Below, piece by piece: positions 1-8,492 of a stretch of 64,000 nt of DNA; the stretch's first letter is position 1; every line of letters begins with the position of its first letter. The DNA lies in the NCBI RefSeq assembly GCF_003149145.1, contig NZ_QGDQ01000001.1:1-64000 (forward strand). Direction: 5' to 3'. Source of the stretch: Quadrisphaera granulorum. Its GTDB lineage: Bacteria; Actinomycetota; Actinomycetes; Actinomycetales; Quadrisphaeraceae. Both the position numbers and the translations under genes were made by a program. The notes beneath the pieces were generated by a model that worked only from the letters and a program-made list of their open reading frames with translations, was not told the DNA's origin and ran no database searches.

Positions 1-111
1 GATCTGGAGTCGGGGTTGAAGGCCACCTTCGAGTGGTACAAGGAGAACGAGGCGTGGTGGCGGCCCCGCAAGGCCGCCACCGAAGCCAAGTACGCCCAGC
101 TCGGCAGGTAG
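1..111 (+). CDS. rmlB: dTDP-glucose 4,6-dehydratase, C-terminal end (partial)
   Basis: Only the last 36 codons lie in the window; the gene begins upstream of base 1. The visible tail has the GL-x3-x2-WY-x2-N-x2-WW signature that ends RmlB proteins (residues GLKATFEWYKENEAWW), so this is most likely the dehydratase that makes dTDP-4-keto-6-deoxyglucose for dTDP-rhamnose. That fits rmlD and rmlC a short distance away on the other strand (1441-2924). It converges on the LCP gene at 160-1287. The catalytic part is not visible, so the assignment rests on the tail and the neighbours. Confidence 0.8.
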   Translation, partial: DLESGLKATFEWYKENEAWWRPRKAATEAKYAQLGR

Positions 112-124
112 CTCTCGCTACCTG
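105..124. terminator. Short hairpin at the end of rmlB
   Basis: A perfect 8-bp inverted repeat, CAGGTAGC-TCTC-GCTACCTG, straddles the rmlB stop codon. No T-tract follows, as is common for high-GC actinobacterial hairpin terminators. The right arm is repeated downstream in the adjoining tandem array, so the left arm has several possible partners. Confidence 0.45.
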
Positions 125-164
125 GGTCTCGCTACCTGGGTCTCGCTACCTGGGTCTCGCTACC
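113..164. repeat. 14-bp tandem repeat between convergent stop codons
   Basis: The unit TCTCGCTACCTGGG occurs about 3.7 times head to tail (113, 127, 141, then a partial copy at 155). It starts two bases after the rmlB stop and its last partial copy contains the stop codon of the minus-strand LCP gene. It fills the whole space between the two convergent genes. Copies are identical as far as they run, which suggests slippage-prone, recent expansion. Confidence 0.9.
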
Positions 165-1287
165 GGACCGTGTCGCCGAGCGTCGCGGTCGGGTGGGCGG
201 CCACCCAGGTGGCGACGTCGTCGGCCTTGACCGCCTGCCAGAGCTCCGCTCCGGCAGCGGGGTCGAGGTAGACCACCGACTGCGAGCCCTCACGCCCGGT
301 GGCCGGTGACGCCAGCGGCGCCTGCAGGAAGGCGACGTTGGCGGCGCGCAGGTCGCGGTGGTCCACGGCCATCGCGAGCAGCTGCGGCTCGCCGAGGCCG
401 TCGTCGGTGCGGACGGACGCCGCTACCGCGCCCACGACGTCGGCGAGCTTCGCCGGGTCGGAGAGCAGACCGCGGTCAGTGGCGCCCGCGAGCACCGAGC
501 GCATCCAGTTCTGCTGGCGGCGCTCCCGGTCGAAGTCGCCGCCGGCCAACGTCTTGCGCTGACGCACGTAGGTCAGGGCCTGCTGCCCGTCCATCACCTG
601 GCAGCCCGCCGCGACGGTGCCGAGGTGGTCGGTCACGGTCTTCGGCACGCAGATCTTCACGCCGCCGAGGGCGTCGGTGATGCGGGCGAAGCCGGAGAAG
701 TCGATGGCGACGACGTGGTCGATGCGGACGCCGGTGAGCTGCTCGACGGTACGCACGGCCAGCTCGGCGCCGCCGTAGGCGAAGGCGGCGTTGACCTTGG
801 TGGTGCCGTAGCCGGGGACGGGCACCCAGGAGTCACGCGGGATGGAGATCATGGCCGCGCTGCGGCCGTCGGCCGACAGGTGCAGTACCGCGAGGACGTC
901 GCTGCGCTGGCCACCGCGCGTCCAGTCGACCTCCGGTGCGGTGCTCGCGCCGTCGTCGTCGTCCTCGTCGCCCTTGTCACCGGTGCCGTTGGCGCGGCTG
1001 TCGGAACCGATGAGCAGGATGTTCTGCGCGGTGCCGGCCGCGGCCTCGACGGTGGGGCGGTCAGCGGCGGGGATGGCGGAGAACGGGTCTCCCAGGTGCC
1101 CGACGGCCGGGGCGGAGCGCCACAGCGCCACGGCCCCCACAGCCAGGGACACCACCAGCACGGCCGCCACGAGGAGCACGAGACGTGCCCACCGCTTCTT
1201 CCGAGGCGGCGCGGGGGGCGCAGGTGCCTCGGGAGCCGGTGCGAGCAGCTGGTCCAACGCGTCGCGGTGGTCCTCGACGATGCTCAT
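160..1287 (-). CDS. LCP (LytR-CpsA-Psr) family cell-wall glycan ligase
   Basis: A 375-residue membrane-anchored protein. It has a cytoplasmic N-terminus rich in Pro/Ala, one membrane segment at about residues 35-56 after RKKRW, then an extracellular LCP domain. Family landmarks are visible: IGSDSRAN, RSDVLAVLHLS, ISIPRDSWVPVPGYG, KVNAAFAYGG and YVRQRKTLAGGDFDRERRQQ, the last holding the conserved Arg/Asp residues that bind the polyprenyl pyrophosphate head group. LCP enzymes move lipid-linked glycans onto peptidoglycan, so this one may anchor the polymer made by the surrounding genes. An acidic insert (about residues 105-112, GDEDDDD) splits the early part of the domain. Start is ATG at 1287. 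Confidence 0.9.
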   Translation of the reverse strand: MSIVEDHRDALDQLLAPAPEAPAPPAPPRKKRWARLVLLVAAVLVVSLAVGAVALWRSAPAVGHLGDPFSAIPAADRPTVEAAAGTAQNILLIGSDSRANGTGDKGDEDDDDGASTAPEVDWTRGGQRSDVLAVLHLSADGRSAAMISIPRDSWVPVPGYGTTKVNAAFAYGGAELAVRTVEQLTGVRIDHVVAIDFSGFARITDALGGVKICVPKTVTDHLGTVAAGCQVMDGQQALTYVRQRKTLAGGDFDRERRQQNWMRSVLAGATDRGLLSDPAKLADVVGAVAASVRTDDGLGEPQLLAMAVDHRDLRAANVAFLQAPLASPATGREGSQSVVYLDPAAGAELWQAVKADDVATWVAAHPTATLGDTVR

Positions 1288-1377
1288 GAGCGCCCCCTCC
1301 TCGGGCCCGAGGGGGCGGCAGAGGCCGACCCGTCTGGCCGGGGACGCTAGGTCGGCGCCCGAGGGAAGCGACAGGGA

Positions 1378-1393
1378 GTGATCAAGCGATCAC
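1378..1393. promoter_or_regulatory. Small palindrome upstream of the LCP gene
   Basis: GTGATC-AAGC-GATCAC is a perfect 6-bp inverted repeat about 90 nt upstream of the LCP start. A third GTGAT follows at 1397. A short GGGGG-ATT-CCCCC hairpin sits at 1406-1418, just past the end of rmlD. The palindrome could be an operator for the LCP gene or just part of the rmlD 3' region; nothing in the sequence decides. Confidence 0.3.
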
Positions 1394-1440
1394 CCAGTGA
1401 TACGAGGGGGATTCCCCCGTTCAGAGGAGCGGGGTGCGAC

Positions 1441-2310
1441 TCAGCTGGCGAGAACGACGCCGGCGGCGGCGTTCCAGCGGTCGGCCCAGTCACCGATGGG
1501 CGTGACCCCGGCTGCGACCAGCGCGTCGTGCCCGAGCACCGACCATGCCGGACGCGGCGCCGGCAAGACGTACTCCGCGCTCGTGGTGGGACTGGCCACC
1601 GCCGGGTCGATCTCCGCGGAAGCCAGCACCGCCTGCGTGAAGCCGTACCAGCTGGTCTGCCCGCTGGAGGTCGCGTGGTACGCGCCGGCAGGGGCGCCGA
1701 CAGTCAGCAGGTCGGTGATGATCCGGGCGACGTCCACCGTCCACGTGGGCTGGCCCACCTGGTCATGGATGACGCTCACGGCCCCGCGCTCACGGGCAGC
1801 CCGCGCGATGGTCTTGGGGAAGCATCTGCCGCCCGCGCCGTACAGCCACGCCGTGCGCACCACGAGGGTGTCGGGCTGCGCGGCCCGCGCCGCGGCCTCG
1901 CCGGCGGCCTTGGTGCGCCCGTACACCGAGCGCGGCGCGACGGGCGCGTCCTCGGGGTAGGGGAGCGGGGCGCCGTCGTCGTCGAGATCGGCGTCACCGG
2001 AGAAGACGTAGTCCGTGGAGACCTGCACCAGGCGGGCCCCCGCGGCGGCGCACGCCGCACCGAGCAGGCCCGCGGCCGTGGTGTTGAGCAGCTCCGCCGC
2101 GGCGACATCGGTCTCGGCGGCATCGACGGCGGTGTGCGCCGCGCAGTTGACCACCGCGTCATGGCCCGGGACGGCGGCCGCCAGAGAGGTGGCGTCGGTG
2201 ACGTCGACGTCGGTGCGGCCCGCGGCGGTGACCTCGTGGCCGGCCTCACGGAGAGCGACGACGACGTCCTGCCCGAGCATGCCGGCGGCGCCGGTCACGA
2301 GGACCTTCAC
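1441..2310 (-). CDS. rmlD: dTDP-4-dehydrorhamnose reductase
   Basis: 289 residues, normal for RmlD. The N-terminus has the Rossmann motif VTGAAGMLGQDVV (SDR type GxxGxxG) and the catalytic YGRTK (YxxxK) lies near residue 135. It performs the last step of dTDP-L-rhamnose synthesis, NAD(P)H reduction of dTDP-4-keto-rhamnose. Its start codon overlaps the rmlC stop by 4 nt (2307-2310), so the two genes are translated together. rmlB sits nearby on the opposite strand. Confidence 0.95.
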   Translation of the reverse strand: MKVLVTGAAGMLGQDVVVALREAGHEVTAAGRTDVDVTDATSLAAAVPGHDAVVNCAAHTAVDAAETDVAAAELLNTTAAGLLGAACAAAGARLVQVSTDYVFSGDADLDDDGAPLPYPEDAPVAPRSVYGRTKAAGEAAARAAQPDTLVVRTAWLYGAGGRCFPKTIARAARERGAVSVIHDQVGQPTWTVDVARIITDLLTVGAPAGAYHATSSGQTSWYGFTQAVLASAEIDPAVASPTTSAEYVLPAPRPAWSVLGHDALVAAGVTPIGDWADRWNAAAGVVLAS

Positions 2311-2924
2311 GCGCCGGCACCTTCGGCGTAGGAGCGGGCGGCGTCCCAGGTGGGCAGCAGCCCGTCCTTCGCGGCCTCGGCCAGGGTCGGTGCGGCTTCG
2401 TCCTTGGCGGACAGCTCGTACGTCAGTGGCTGTCCGTCGCGTCCGTGGGTGGGCCAGGCGATGCCGATGGCAGGGTCGAGCGGGTGCACGCCGTGCTCAC
2501 CGGTGGGGTTGTAGCCGGTGGAGCACAGGTACGTGACGGTGGAGCCGTCGGCCAGGGAGCAGAACGCGTGGCCCAGGCCCTCGGAGAGGTAGACGGCGCG
2601 GCGGTCGACGTCGTCGAGGAGCACCGAGGTCCACCGGCCGTAGGTGGGGGAGCCGATGCGGATGTCGACGATGACGTCGAGGACGGCGCCCACCGTGCAC
2701 GTCACGTACTTGGCCTGACCGGGCGGTACGTCGGCGAAGTGCACCCCGCGCAGCACCCCGGCCGCGGAGACCGAGCAGTTCACCTGCGCCACGTGCAGCG
2801 GGTGGCCGATGACTTCGGCGAGGGCGTCGTTCTTGAAGGCCTCGAGGAAGGTGCCGCGGTCGTCCCCGAACTGCCGAGGGGTGATGGACCAGGCGCCGGT
2901 CACGGGAAGGGGCTCGATCAGCAC
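2307..2924 (-). CDS. rmlC: dTDP-4-dehydrorhamnose 3,5-epimerase
   Basis: 205 residues with the RmlC cupin pattern: GVLRGVHF carries the catalytic His, followed by VDIRIGSPTYGRW, LSEGLGHAF and the Tyr-containing YLCSTGYNP. The enzyme epimerises C3 and C5 of dTDP-4-keto-6-deoxyglucose. It is the first gene of the rmlC-rmlD pair, with 4-nt translational overlap. It lies 59 nt from the end of the upstream MarR gene on the same strand, so one transcript could carry regulators and rml genes, though this is not shown. Confidence 0.95.
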   Translation of the reverse strand: MLIEPLPVTGAWSITPRQFGDDRGTFLEAFKNDALAEVIGHPLHVAQVNCSVSAAGVLRGVHFADVPPGQAKYVTCTVGAVLDVIVDIRIGSPTYGRWTSVLLDDVDRRAVYLSEGLGHAFCSLADGSTVTYLCSTGYNPTGEHGVHPLDPAIGIAWPTHGRDGQPLTYELSAKDEAAPTLAEAAKDGLLPTWDAARSYAEGAGA

Positions 2925-2983
2925 CTCGTCACCCTAGTCGCGGCCCCACGTGGCCGGACCGTGCTCGCCGATCACCCCTGAAC

Positions 2984-3484
2984 TCACGCTTCGAAGGGCG
3001 CCAGCAGACGGCGCAGCAGCACCGCCAGCTGCTCCGCCTGCTCCGGCTCCAGCGAGTCCAGCACGGACCGCTCCCGCGCCAGGAGGTCGGCCAGGGCCGT
3101 GTCGACGCGAGCGACCCCCTCCTCGGTGAGGCGCACGATGACGCCGCGCCGGTCCGCCGGGTCGGGACGGCGCTCCACGAGCGCCCGGGCCGCCAGCCTG
3201 TCGATGCGGGTGGTCATGGTGCCGCTGGTCACGAGGGTCGCCGCAGCCAGGGACGACGGCGACAGCTCGTGCGGCGCCCCCGAGCGCCGCAGGGCCGCGA
3301 GCACGTCGAACTCCCACTGCACCAGCTCGGTGGCGGCGAACGCCTCGGCACGCGCCCGCTCCAGGTGGTGCCCCAGTCGCGTCACACGCGACAGCACGTG
3401 CAGCGGGGAGGTGTCGAGGTCGGGGCGCTCGCGGGCCCAGGCGGCCACGAGCCTGTCGACCTCGTCAGGCCGGGGGGTCTTCAC
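2984..3484 (-). CDS. MarR family transcriptional regulator
   Basis: 166 residues from a GTG at 3484 that overlaps the TetR stop (GTGA at 3481-3484). A longer reading frame upstream only shadows the TetR gene, so the GTG is preferred. The winged-helix core is clear: QWEFDVLAALRRSG, LSPSSLAAATLVTSGTMTTRIDRL (recognition helix) and the wing RRPDPADRRGVIVRLTEEG, the DxRxxxVxLT signature of MarR. It is probably a ligand-responsive repressor. Being co-translated with a TetR regulator suggests that the two control a common target, possibly the adjacent rml genes or an efflux function outside the window. Confidence 0.9.
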   Translation of the reverse strand: MKTPRPDEVDRLVAAWARERPDLDTSPLHVLSRVTRLGHHLERARAEAFAATELVQWEFDVLAALRRSGAPHELSPSSLAAATLVTSGTMTTRIDRLAARALVERRPDPADRRGVIVRLTEEGVARVDTALADLLARERSVLDSLEPEQAEQLAVLLRRLLAPFEA

Positions 3485-4107
3485 GCCGATGAGCTTGCGG
3501 GGTGCGTCAGGCTGGGACTGGCCTGCATGCCCGACAGCCCGTTCCAGGCCAGGTTGACGATGTGGGCGGCCACCACCGCCTTGTCGGGCGTGCGGGAGCC
3601 GAGCCACCACTGCCCGGTGAGGGCCACCATGCCCACGAGCATCTGCGCGTACATGGGGGCGGCGTCGACGGCCATCCCCAGCCGGGCGAACTCCTCGGTG
3701 AGCATCCCCTCCACCTGGGTGGCAACGTCACCGAGGAGGCTCGCGAACGTGCCCGTGGTCTGCGCGACCGGAGAATCGCGCACGAGGATCCGGAAGCCGT
3801 CGGTGTTCTCCTCGACGTACCCCAGCAGCGCGAGCGTGGCGCGCTCCAGCAGCACCTTGGGGTGGGCACGGGCGTCGAGCGCGGCGCTGATCGCGTCGAG
3901 CAGGGCGCGGACCTCACGGTCGACGACGACGGCGTACAGCCCTTCCTTGCCGCCGAAGTGCTCGTAGACCACCGGCTTGGAGACGTGGGCGCGCGCCGCG
4001 ACCTCCTCGACGCTGGTGCCCTCGAAGCCCTTCTGGGCGAACAGGCCGCGCCCGACGACGAGCAGCTGTTCGCGCCGCTCAGCGCCGGTCATCCGCGTGC
4101 GGCCCAT
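3481..4107 (-). CDS. TetR family transcriptional regulator
   Basis: 208 residues. The N-terminal helix-turn-helix is typical: RREQLLVVGRGLFAQKGFEG, SVEEVAARAHVSKPVVYEHF and GGKEGLYAVVVDRE. The C-terminal half would be the ligand/dimer domain. It is first in a two-gene unit with the MarR regulator (4-nt overlap) and is divergent from the small membrane-protein gene at 4277. The 169-nt gap between them would hold any autoregulatory operator; I see no strong palindrome there. Ligand unknown. Confidence 0.9.
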   Translation of the reverse strand: MGRTRMTGAERREQLLVVGRGLFAQKGFEGTSVEEVAARAHVSKPVVYEHFGGKEGLYAVVVDREVRALLDAISAALDARAHPKVLLERATLALLGYVEENTDGFRILVRDSPVAQTTGTFASLLGDVATQVEGMLTEEFARLGMAVDAAPMYAQMLVGMVALTGQWWLGSRTPDKAVVAAHIVNLAWNGLSGMQASPSLTHPASSSA

Positions 4108-4276
4108 CCGGCCATCGTGCCCTACGGCGCTGCTCCGGACGGGTGGAGCCGCCGCGGGCGGGGCGCCGCGCGCTCAGGTACGTCGACGCACCTGCCGATG
4201 CAGCACCCGTCGGGGCCGGCTGCGCCGGTCCCGGCGTGCTCCGTGCCGACCGGCCGACCTATCGACGGAGGTTCCT

Positions 4277-4522
4277 GTGGAAACTGTGCTGGCGGTCGTC
4301 GCGGCGTGGCTGGTGGCGGGCCTGGTGCTCGGGGTGCTGGTCGGGGTCGTGATCTCCCGTGCTGACAGGGTCGAGAGCGCTGACCTGGCACGCGCCGCGG
4401 CCGCCGCAGCGTCGGTGGTCGACGGGCCGCTTCCCGCGGTGCGCCCGGACCTGCGCCTCGTGCCGACGCAGGCGACGCCCACCCACGAGGTGCTGCACCT
4501 GGCGCTGCCACCGCGCCCCTGA
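4277..4522 (+). CDS. Small single-pass membrane protein, unknown function
   Basis: 81 residues from a GTG preceded by a strong ribosome site (GGAGG at 4268-4272, 4 nt before the start). Residues 2-26 form one hydrophobic segment (VLAVVAAWLVAGLVLGVLVG). A short polar tail ends in a Pro-rich stretch. No catalytic motif or family was recognised. It is divergent from the TetR gene and lies 140 nt before the priming glycosyltransferase gene. It could be an accessory membrane peptide of the polysaccharide system, but that is only positional inference. Confidence 0.6.
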   Translation: METVLAVVAAWLVAGLVLGVLVGVVISRADRVESADLARAAAAAASVVDGPLPAVRPDLRLVPTQATPTHEVLHLALPPRP

Positions 4523-4572
4523 CCCCCAGCGACTAAGGCCAGTTGCCCCGAGCACCTGAACAGGTGATGACC

Positions 4573-4607
4573 CCTGAGTCACCGCATGATCACGCGGTCT
4601 CCTCAGG
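4573..4607. promoter_or_regulatory. Nested palindrome upstream of the priming glycosyltransferase
   Basis: The 18-mer ACCGCATGATCACGCGGT (4581-4598) matches its own reverse complement at 16 of 18 positions. A second pair of arms, CCTGAG (4573) and CTCAGG (4602), encloses it almost symmetrically. It lies between the stop of the small membrane gene and the ATG at 4665. It could be an operator for the polysaccharide operon, or the small gene's terminator. The TGATCA centre resembles the GTGATC motifs seen upstream of other genes here. Confidence 0.45.
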
Positions 4608-4664
4608 CGGGGCGGCGTCCGTCGCTGATCTCACCCTCGAGACTTCCCACACCCCAGGAGCGCC

Positions 4665-6236
4665 ATGACTCACGTCGTGCACCCGCCACAGGAGGCGATC
4701 GGCACCCTGCCGCGGCAGAACGCCGGTAGCACCGGTGGTGCCGGAGGTGCCGACCGCAGGGCGCCTGACCACGGGGCGCCCGGACGCCTGCACCGCGTCC
4801 CCCGGCCCCGCACCCACTGGACCACCGCGTACCTGCGCCGCGTGGTCGCCGCGGACGCCGTGGCCATCCTCGCGGCGACGTCCCTCGCCTACGTCTTCCG
4901 CTTCGGCGCCGTCTCCACCTCTGCGTGGGAGGGCGCCCTGCTGCTGCTCGGCGTCCCCGCGCTGTGGTTCGGGGCGCTGTACGTCAACCGCGCCTACGAG
5001 TCGCGCTTCATGGGCCTGGGGAGCGAGGAGTACGGCCGGGTGGGGCGTGCCAGCACGGCCGTGCTGGCCCTGCTGGCCACCGCCTCGTGGGCGTTCCAGC
5101 TGGAGATCGCCCGCGGCTACGTGCTGCTCGCCCTGCCAGTGGGCACGGTGCTCCTGCTCGTGCTGCGCTACCTGACGCGCCAGCACCTGCACGCCCAGCG
5201 CGAGCGCGGCCTGCACACACAGTCGCTGCTGGTGGCCGGCCACCACGAGGGCGTCCTTGCGACGGTGCGCCAGGTCCGCCGGGCCCGCTACCACGGCATG
5301 GTCGTCATCGGGGTCTGCCTGCCCGACGCCCACGGCGGACGCCGCGGCGGCGAGGCCTCGGTGCTCACGCAGCTCGCCGAGATGGACGTGCCCGTCCTGG
5401 GAACCCTCGCCGACGTCTCCGAGGTCAGCCTCCGCCACGGCGTCGACGCCGTCGCCATCCTGCCGACCGCCGAGACCGACGCCGCCTTCCTGCGCCACCT
5501 GGGCTGGGAGCTCGAAGACACCCACGCCGACCTCTTCGTGGCCCCCACGGTCACCGAGGTGGTAGGACCCCGCGTGGCGATCCGCCCCGTGTGCGGGCTG
5601 CCGCTGCTGCACCTGGAGCGCCCCGAGCTGACCGGTTCCCGGCGCATCGCCAAGCAGACGGTGGACCGCGTCGCCGCCGCCGTCGCGATCGCGCTGCTCA
5701 GCCCTGGGCTGCTGGCTATCGCGCTCGCGGTGAAGCTCGACAGCCGCGGGCCGGTGCTGTTCCGCCAGGAGCGCATCGGCCTGGAGGGCCGCACCTTCGG
5801 CATGCTGAAGTTCCGCAGCATGGTGGTGGACGCCGAGGCGCGCCTGCGTGAGCTCGCCGGGTCCAGCGAGGGCAACGCCGTCCTGTTCAAGATGAAGCAC
5901 GACCCGCGCGTCACACGGGTCGGCCGCTTCCTGCGGCGTTACTCCCTCGACGAGCTGCCCCAGCTGTTCAACGTGCTCGTGGGCCAGATGTCCCTGGTGG
6001 GGCCACGGCCGCCCCTGGCGCGGGAGGTGGCCGTCTACGAGCACGACGCACGCCGCAAGCTGCTGGTCAAGCCTGGTCTCACCGGGCTGTGGCAGATCAA
6101 CGGGCGGTCCGACCTGGACTGGGAAGAGTCGCTGCGGCTCGACCTGCGCTACGTCGAGAACTGGTCGTTCGCGTACGACTTCATGATCCTGTGGAAGACC
6201 GTCGGTGCGGTCCTCCGGAGCCGAGGGGCCTACTAG
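4665..6236 (+). CDS. Polyprenyl-phosphate sugar-1-phosphate transferase (priming enzyme, WcaJ/WbaP type)
   Basis: 523 residues. The first ~50 are polar and low-complexity. Four membrane helices follow at about 55-165, then a Rossmann-like middle domain (VVIGVCLPDAH to VVGPRVAIRP). The C-terminal bacterial sugar transferase domain runs from about 325: FRQERIGLEGRTFGMLKFRS, RYSLDELPQLFNVLVGQMS, LVGPRPPLAREV and KPGLTGLWQINGRSDLDWEE. The enzyme loads the first sugar-1-phosphate onto undecaprenyl phosphate in the membrane and so starts repeat-unit synthesis. Start ATG with AGGAG 5-8 nt upstream. It is immediately followed, with no gap, by the acyltransferase gene. Confidence 0.93.
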   Translation: MTHVVHPPQEAIGTLPRQNAGSTGGAGGADRRAPDHGAPGRLHRVPRPRTHWTTAYLRRVVAADAVAILAATSLAYVFRFGAVSTSAWEGALLLLGVPALWFGALYVNRAYESRFMGLGSEEYGRVGRASTAVLALLATASWAFQLEIARGYVLLALPVGTVLLLVLRYLTRQHLHAQRERGLHTQSLLVAGHHEGVLATVRQVRRARYHGMVVIGVCLPDAHGGRRGGEASVLTQLAEMDVPVLGTLADVSEVSLRHGVDAVAILPTAETDAAFLRHLGWELEDTHADLFVAPTVTEVVGPRVAIRPVCGLPLLHLERPELTGSRRIAKQTVDRVAAAVAIALLSPGLLAIALAVKLDSRGPVLFRQERIGLEGRTFGMLKFRSMVVDAEARLRELAGSSEGNAVLFKMKHDPRVTRVGRFLRRYSLDELPQLFNVLVGQMSLVGPRPPLAREVAVYEHDARRKLLVKPGLTGLWQINGRSDLDWEESLRLDLRYVENWSFAYDFMILWKTVGAVLRSRGAY

Positions 6237-8375
6237 GTGTCCACCTACGAGCTGGGTGCTCCTCCGGAGACCCGCGCAGCCGGTGATGGGGCAGCGCCCC
6301 GCCGATCCGAGACTCCGGTCCAGGGTGCCGCTCGGAGCACCCGCAAGGACATCCAGGGTCTGCGCGCGGTCGCCGTCCTCCTCGTGGTGCTCTACCACGC
6401 GGGGCTCCCCGGCCTCTCGGGAGGCTACGTGGGGGTCGACGTCTTCTTCGTCGTCTCCGGCTTCCTGATGACCGCCCACCTGCTGAAGCGGCTGCGCTCC
6501 ACCGGCAGGGTCGGGATGGTCGACTTCTACGCCCGCCGGGTCCGCCGTCTGTTCCCTATGGCGCTGCTCGTCGTCCTGGTCACGCTGATCGCGGCATGGT
6601 TCGTGGTCCCGCCGCTGGCTTACGCCGCGGTGGCCCGGGAAGCCGTGGCGGCCGCGCTGTTCGTCCCGAACGTCCTCTTCGCCGCCCGTGGGACGTCCTA
6701 CCTGGCATCCCACGACCCGTCGCTCTTCCAGCACTACTGGTCTCTCGGCGTGGAGGAGCAGTTCTACCTCCTCTGGCCCGTCGGGCTCGTGCTCCTGTGG
6801 TGGGTGTCACGGAGGTCACTCCCTGTCCTGACCGTCCTCGTGGCCGGTCTCGTCGGACTGTCCCTGGCCGGCTGCATCGTGCTCACGGGGATGTCCCAGC
6901 CTTACGCCTTCTTCCTCCTGCCGAGCCGTGCCTGGGAACTCGGTGTGGGGGCCCTCGTCGCCCTCGTCCTGGCTGGTCCCGCAGGAGCGGCACTGCGCAG
7001 CGCGTGGGCGGCGGTCCCTCTCGCGGTCGTCGGCTGGGTGGGGCTTGCCCTCGTGGCCGTGGCTGGTGCGCTCTACGACGACTCGACCTCCTTCCCGGGG
7101 GCCGCTGCCGTCGTGCCGGTGCTGGGAGCGGGGCTCATCCTGCTTGCGGGGTCGGGGGGCGCACCGGGCGCGCCCGCCGGCGTCGGGCGAGTGCTGGGCC
7201 TGCGCCCCCTCACCTGGGTGGGCGACATCTCCTACTCGCTCTACCTCTGGCACTGGCCGCTCCTCCTGCTGCCAGCCGCGGCGGGGCTCGACCTTGGCCT
7301 GGGGCAGAAGCTCGCCCTGGTTGCCGTGGCCGTCCTGCTGTCCGCGCTCACCACACGCTTCGTGGAGGAGCCCTTTCGCGGTCGAGTGCGCGCGACCCCG
7401 AAGGCGGGTGGATCTGCGGCGCTTCGTCGACTCACTGCAGGTCCCGGTGCGGTAGTGGTGTGCGGGCTTGTCGCGACCGCACTCGTCGCCGGTGCCACCG
7501 GACTGACGGGCTGGGCCTCCGACCAGCGGAGGCTCACCTCCGACCGCACGGCCGCCGCGTGGGACCCGAGCGATGCTCCTGTCTTCCCCACCTACGTGCC
7601 CGCCAACCTCCGCCCCTCGCTGACGGCCGCGGCTGCGGACCGGCCTGCGATCTACGACGACGGCTGCATGCTCCAGGGCCATGACGACCACGTGCGTGAC
7701 GGCTGTGTCTTCGGAGACCCCGCCGGTACGACGACGGTGGTCTTGTTCGGAGACTCCCACGCCGGCAACTGGATGCCGGCCCTGGACGCAGCCGCCGCCG
7801 CCAGGTCCATGCGTCTGGTGGTCTACGTCAAGGGCTCATGCGCGGCCGCCGACGTCGTGCCGGTGGCGCAGGGCAATCTCCTGACCTCCTGCGCCACCTG
7901 GCGCGCGGAGGTCCTCCGCCGCCTCGCCGCCGACCCGCCGGCAGTGGTCGTCCTGGGGGCTGCCGCCGGCGTGGTCCTCCCCGGTGACCCGAGCACGAGG
8001 ACCGCTCGCTGGAACGAGGGGCTGGCGCGCACCCTCGCTGCCCTGCCGTCGCAGTCACGCGTCGTCGCGATCGGCGACAACCCCGTCCCGCCGGACACCG
8101 TGAACGCCTGCTTCTCGGCCCACCTGGACGACGCGAGCACCTGCTGGCGACCGCGCGCCACCACCGTCCCGGACGAGTGGAACCGGGCCCTTGCGGCGAC
8201 CGTCACCGCCGCCGGCGGCCGGTACACGGACTTCACCGACCGCCTGTGCGATCAGGACGTCTGTGGGGGGATCGCCGGCGACACCCTCCTCTTCTTCGAC
8301 GGAGGGCACCTCACGGCGACGGCGTCCCGGGCCCTCGCGGGGGTGGTGGGGCAGCGCGTCCTCGACGCTGCCTGA
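6237..8375 (+). CDS. Membrane O-acyltransferase with C-terminal SGNH domain (OafA-like)
   Basis: 712 residues; its GTG start directly follows the previous stop codon (TAG-GTG). Acyltransferase-3 domain at about 35-375: DIQGLRAVAVLLVVLYHAG, GGYVGVDVFFVVSGFLMT, YARRVRRLFPMA and YWSLGVEEQFYLLWPV, with about ten membrane helices. A linker leads to an extracytoplasmic SGNH domain from about 440, with the block I Ser in LFGDSHAGNW and the catalytic Asp/His in FFDGGHLT. Such fusions O-acetylate surface glycans. Coupling to the priming transferase implies that the repeat unit is acetylated. Confidence 0.92.
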   Translation: MSTYELGAPPETRAAGDGAAPRRSETPVQGAARSTRKDIQGLRAVAVLLVVLYHAGLPGLSGGYVGVDVFFVVSGFLMTAHLLKRLRSTGRVGMVDFYARRVRRLFPMALLVVLVTLIAAWFVVPPLAYAAVAREAVAAALFVPNVLFAARGTSYLASHDPSLFQHYWSLGVEEQFYLLWPVGLVLLWWVSRRSLPVLTVLVAGLVGLSLAGCIVLTGMSQPYAFFLLPSRAWELGVGALVALVLAGPAGAALRSAWAAVPLAVVGWVGLALVAVAGALYDDSTSFPGAAAVVPVLGAGLILLAGSGGAPGAPAGVGRVLGLRPLTWVGDISYSLYLWHWPLLLLPAAAGLDLGLGQKLALVAVAVLLSALTTRFVEEPFRGRVRATPKAGGSAALRRLTAGPGAVVVCGLVATALVAGATGLTGWASDQRRLTSDRTAAAWDPSDAPVFPTYVPANLRPSLTAAAADRPAIYDDGCMLQGHDDHVRDGCVFGDPAGTTTVVLFGDSHAGNWMPALDAAAAARSMRLVVYVKGSCAAADVVPVAQGNLLTSCATWRAEVLRRLAADPPAVVVLGAAAGVVLPGDPSTRTARWNEGLARTLAALPSQSRVVAIGDNPVPPDTVNACFSAHLDDASTCWRPRATTVPDEWNRALAATVTAAGGRYTDFTDRLCDQDVCGGIAGDTLLFFDGGHLTATASRALAGVVGQRVLDAA

Positions 8376-8395
8376 CCGGTCATCCGCCCCGAGGG

Positions 8396-8423
8396 GAGGG
8401 AGGTTCACCCGTCGCCCTCCCTC
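8396..8423 (+). terminator. Hairpin after the acyltransferase gene
   Basis: GAGGGAGG (8396-8403) pairs with CCTCCCTC (8416-8423) across a 12-nt loop, 20 nt after the acyltransferase stop. There is no clear T-tract. It may end the 4665-8375 transcript before the lyase-like gene. Confidence 0.4.
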
Positions 8424-8492
8424 GTCCTCCGTGGTCGTCGAGCCGGACCAACGGGTCGAATCGCCCACGGGGGACGATGTGATCGTCCTACG

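Noticed and set aside
4590-6734. 714-codon minus-strand frame over the priming transferase
   Set aside because: Gln/His/Arg-rich antisense shadow of two clear plus-strand genes.
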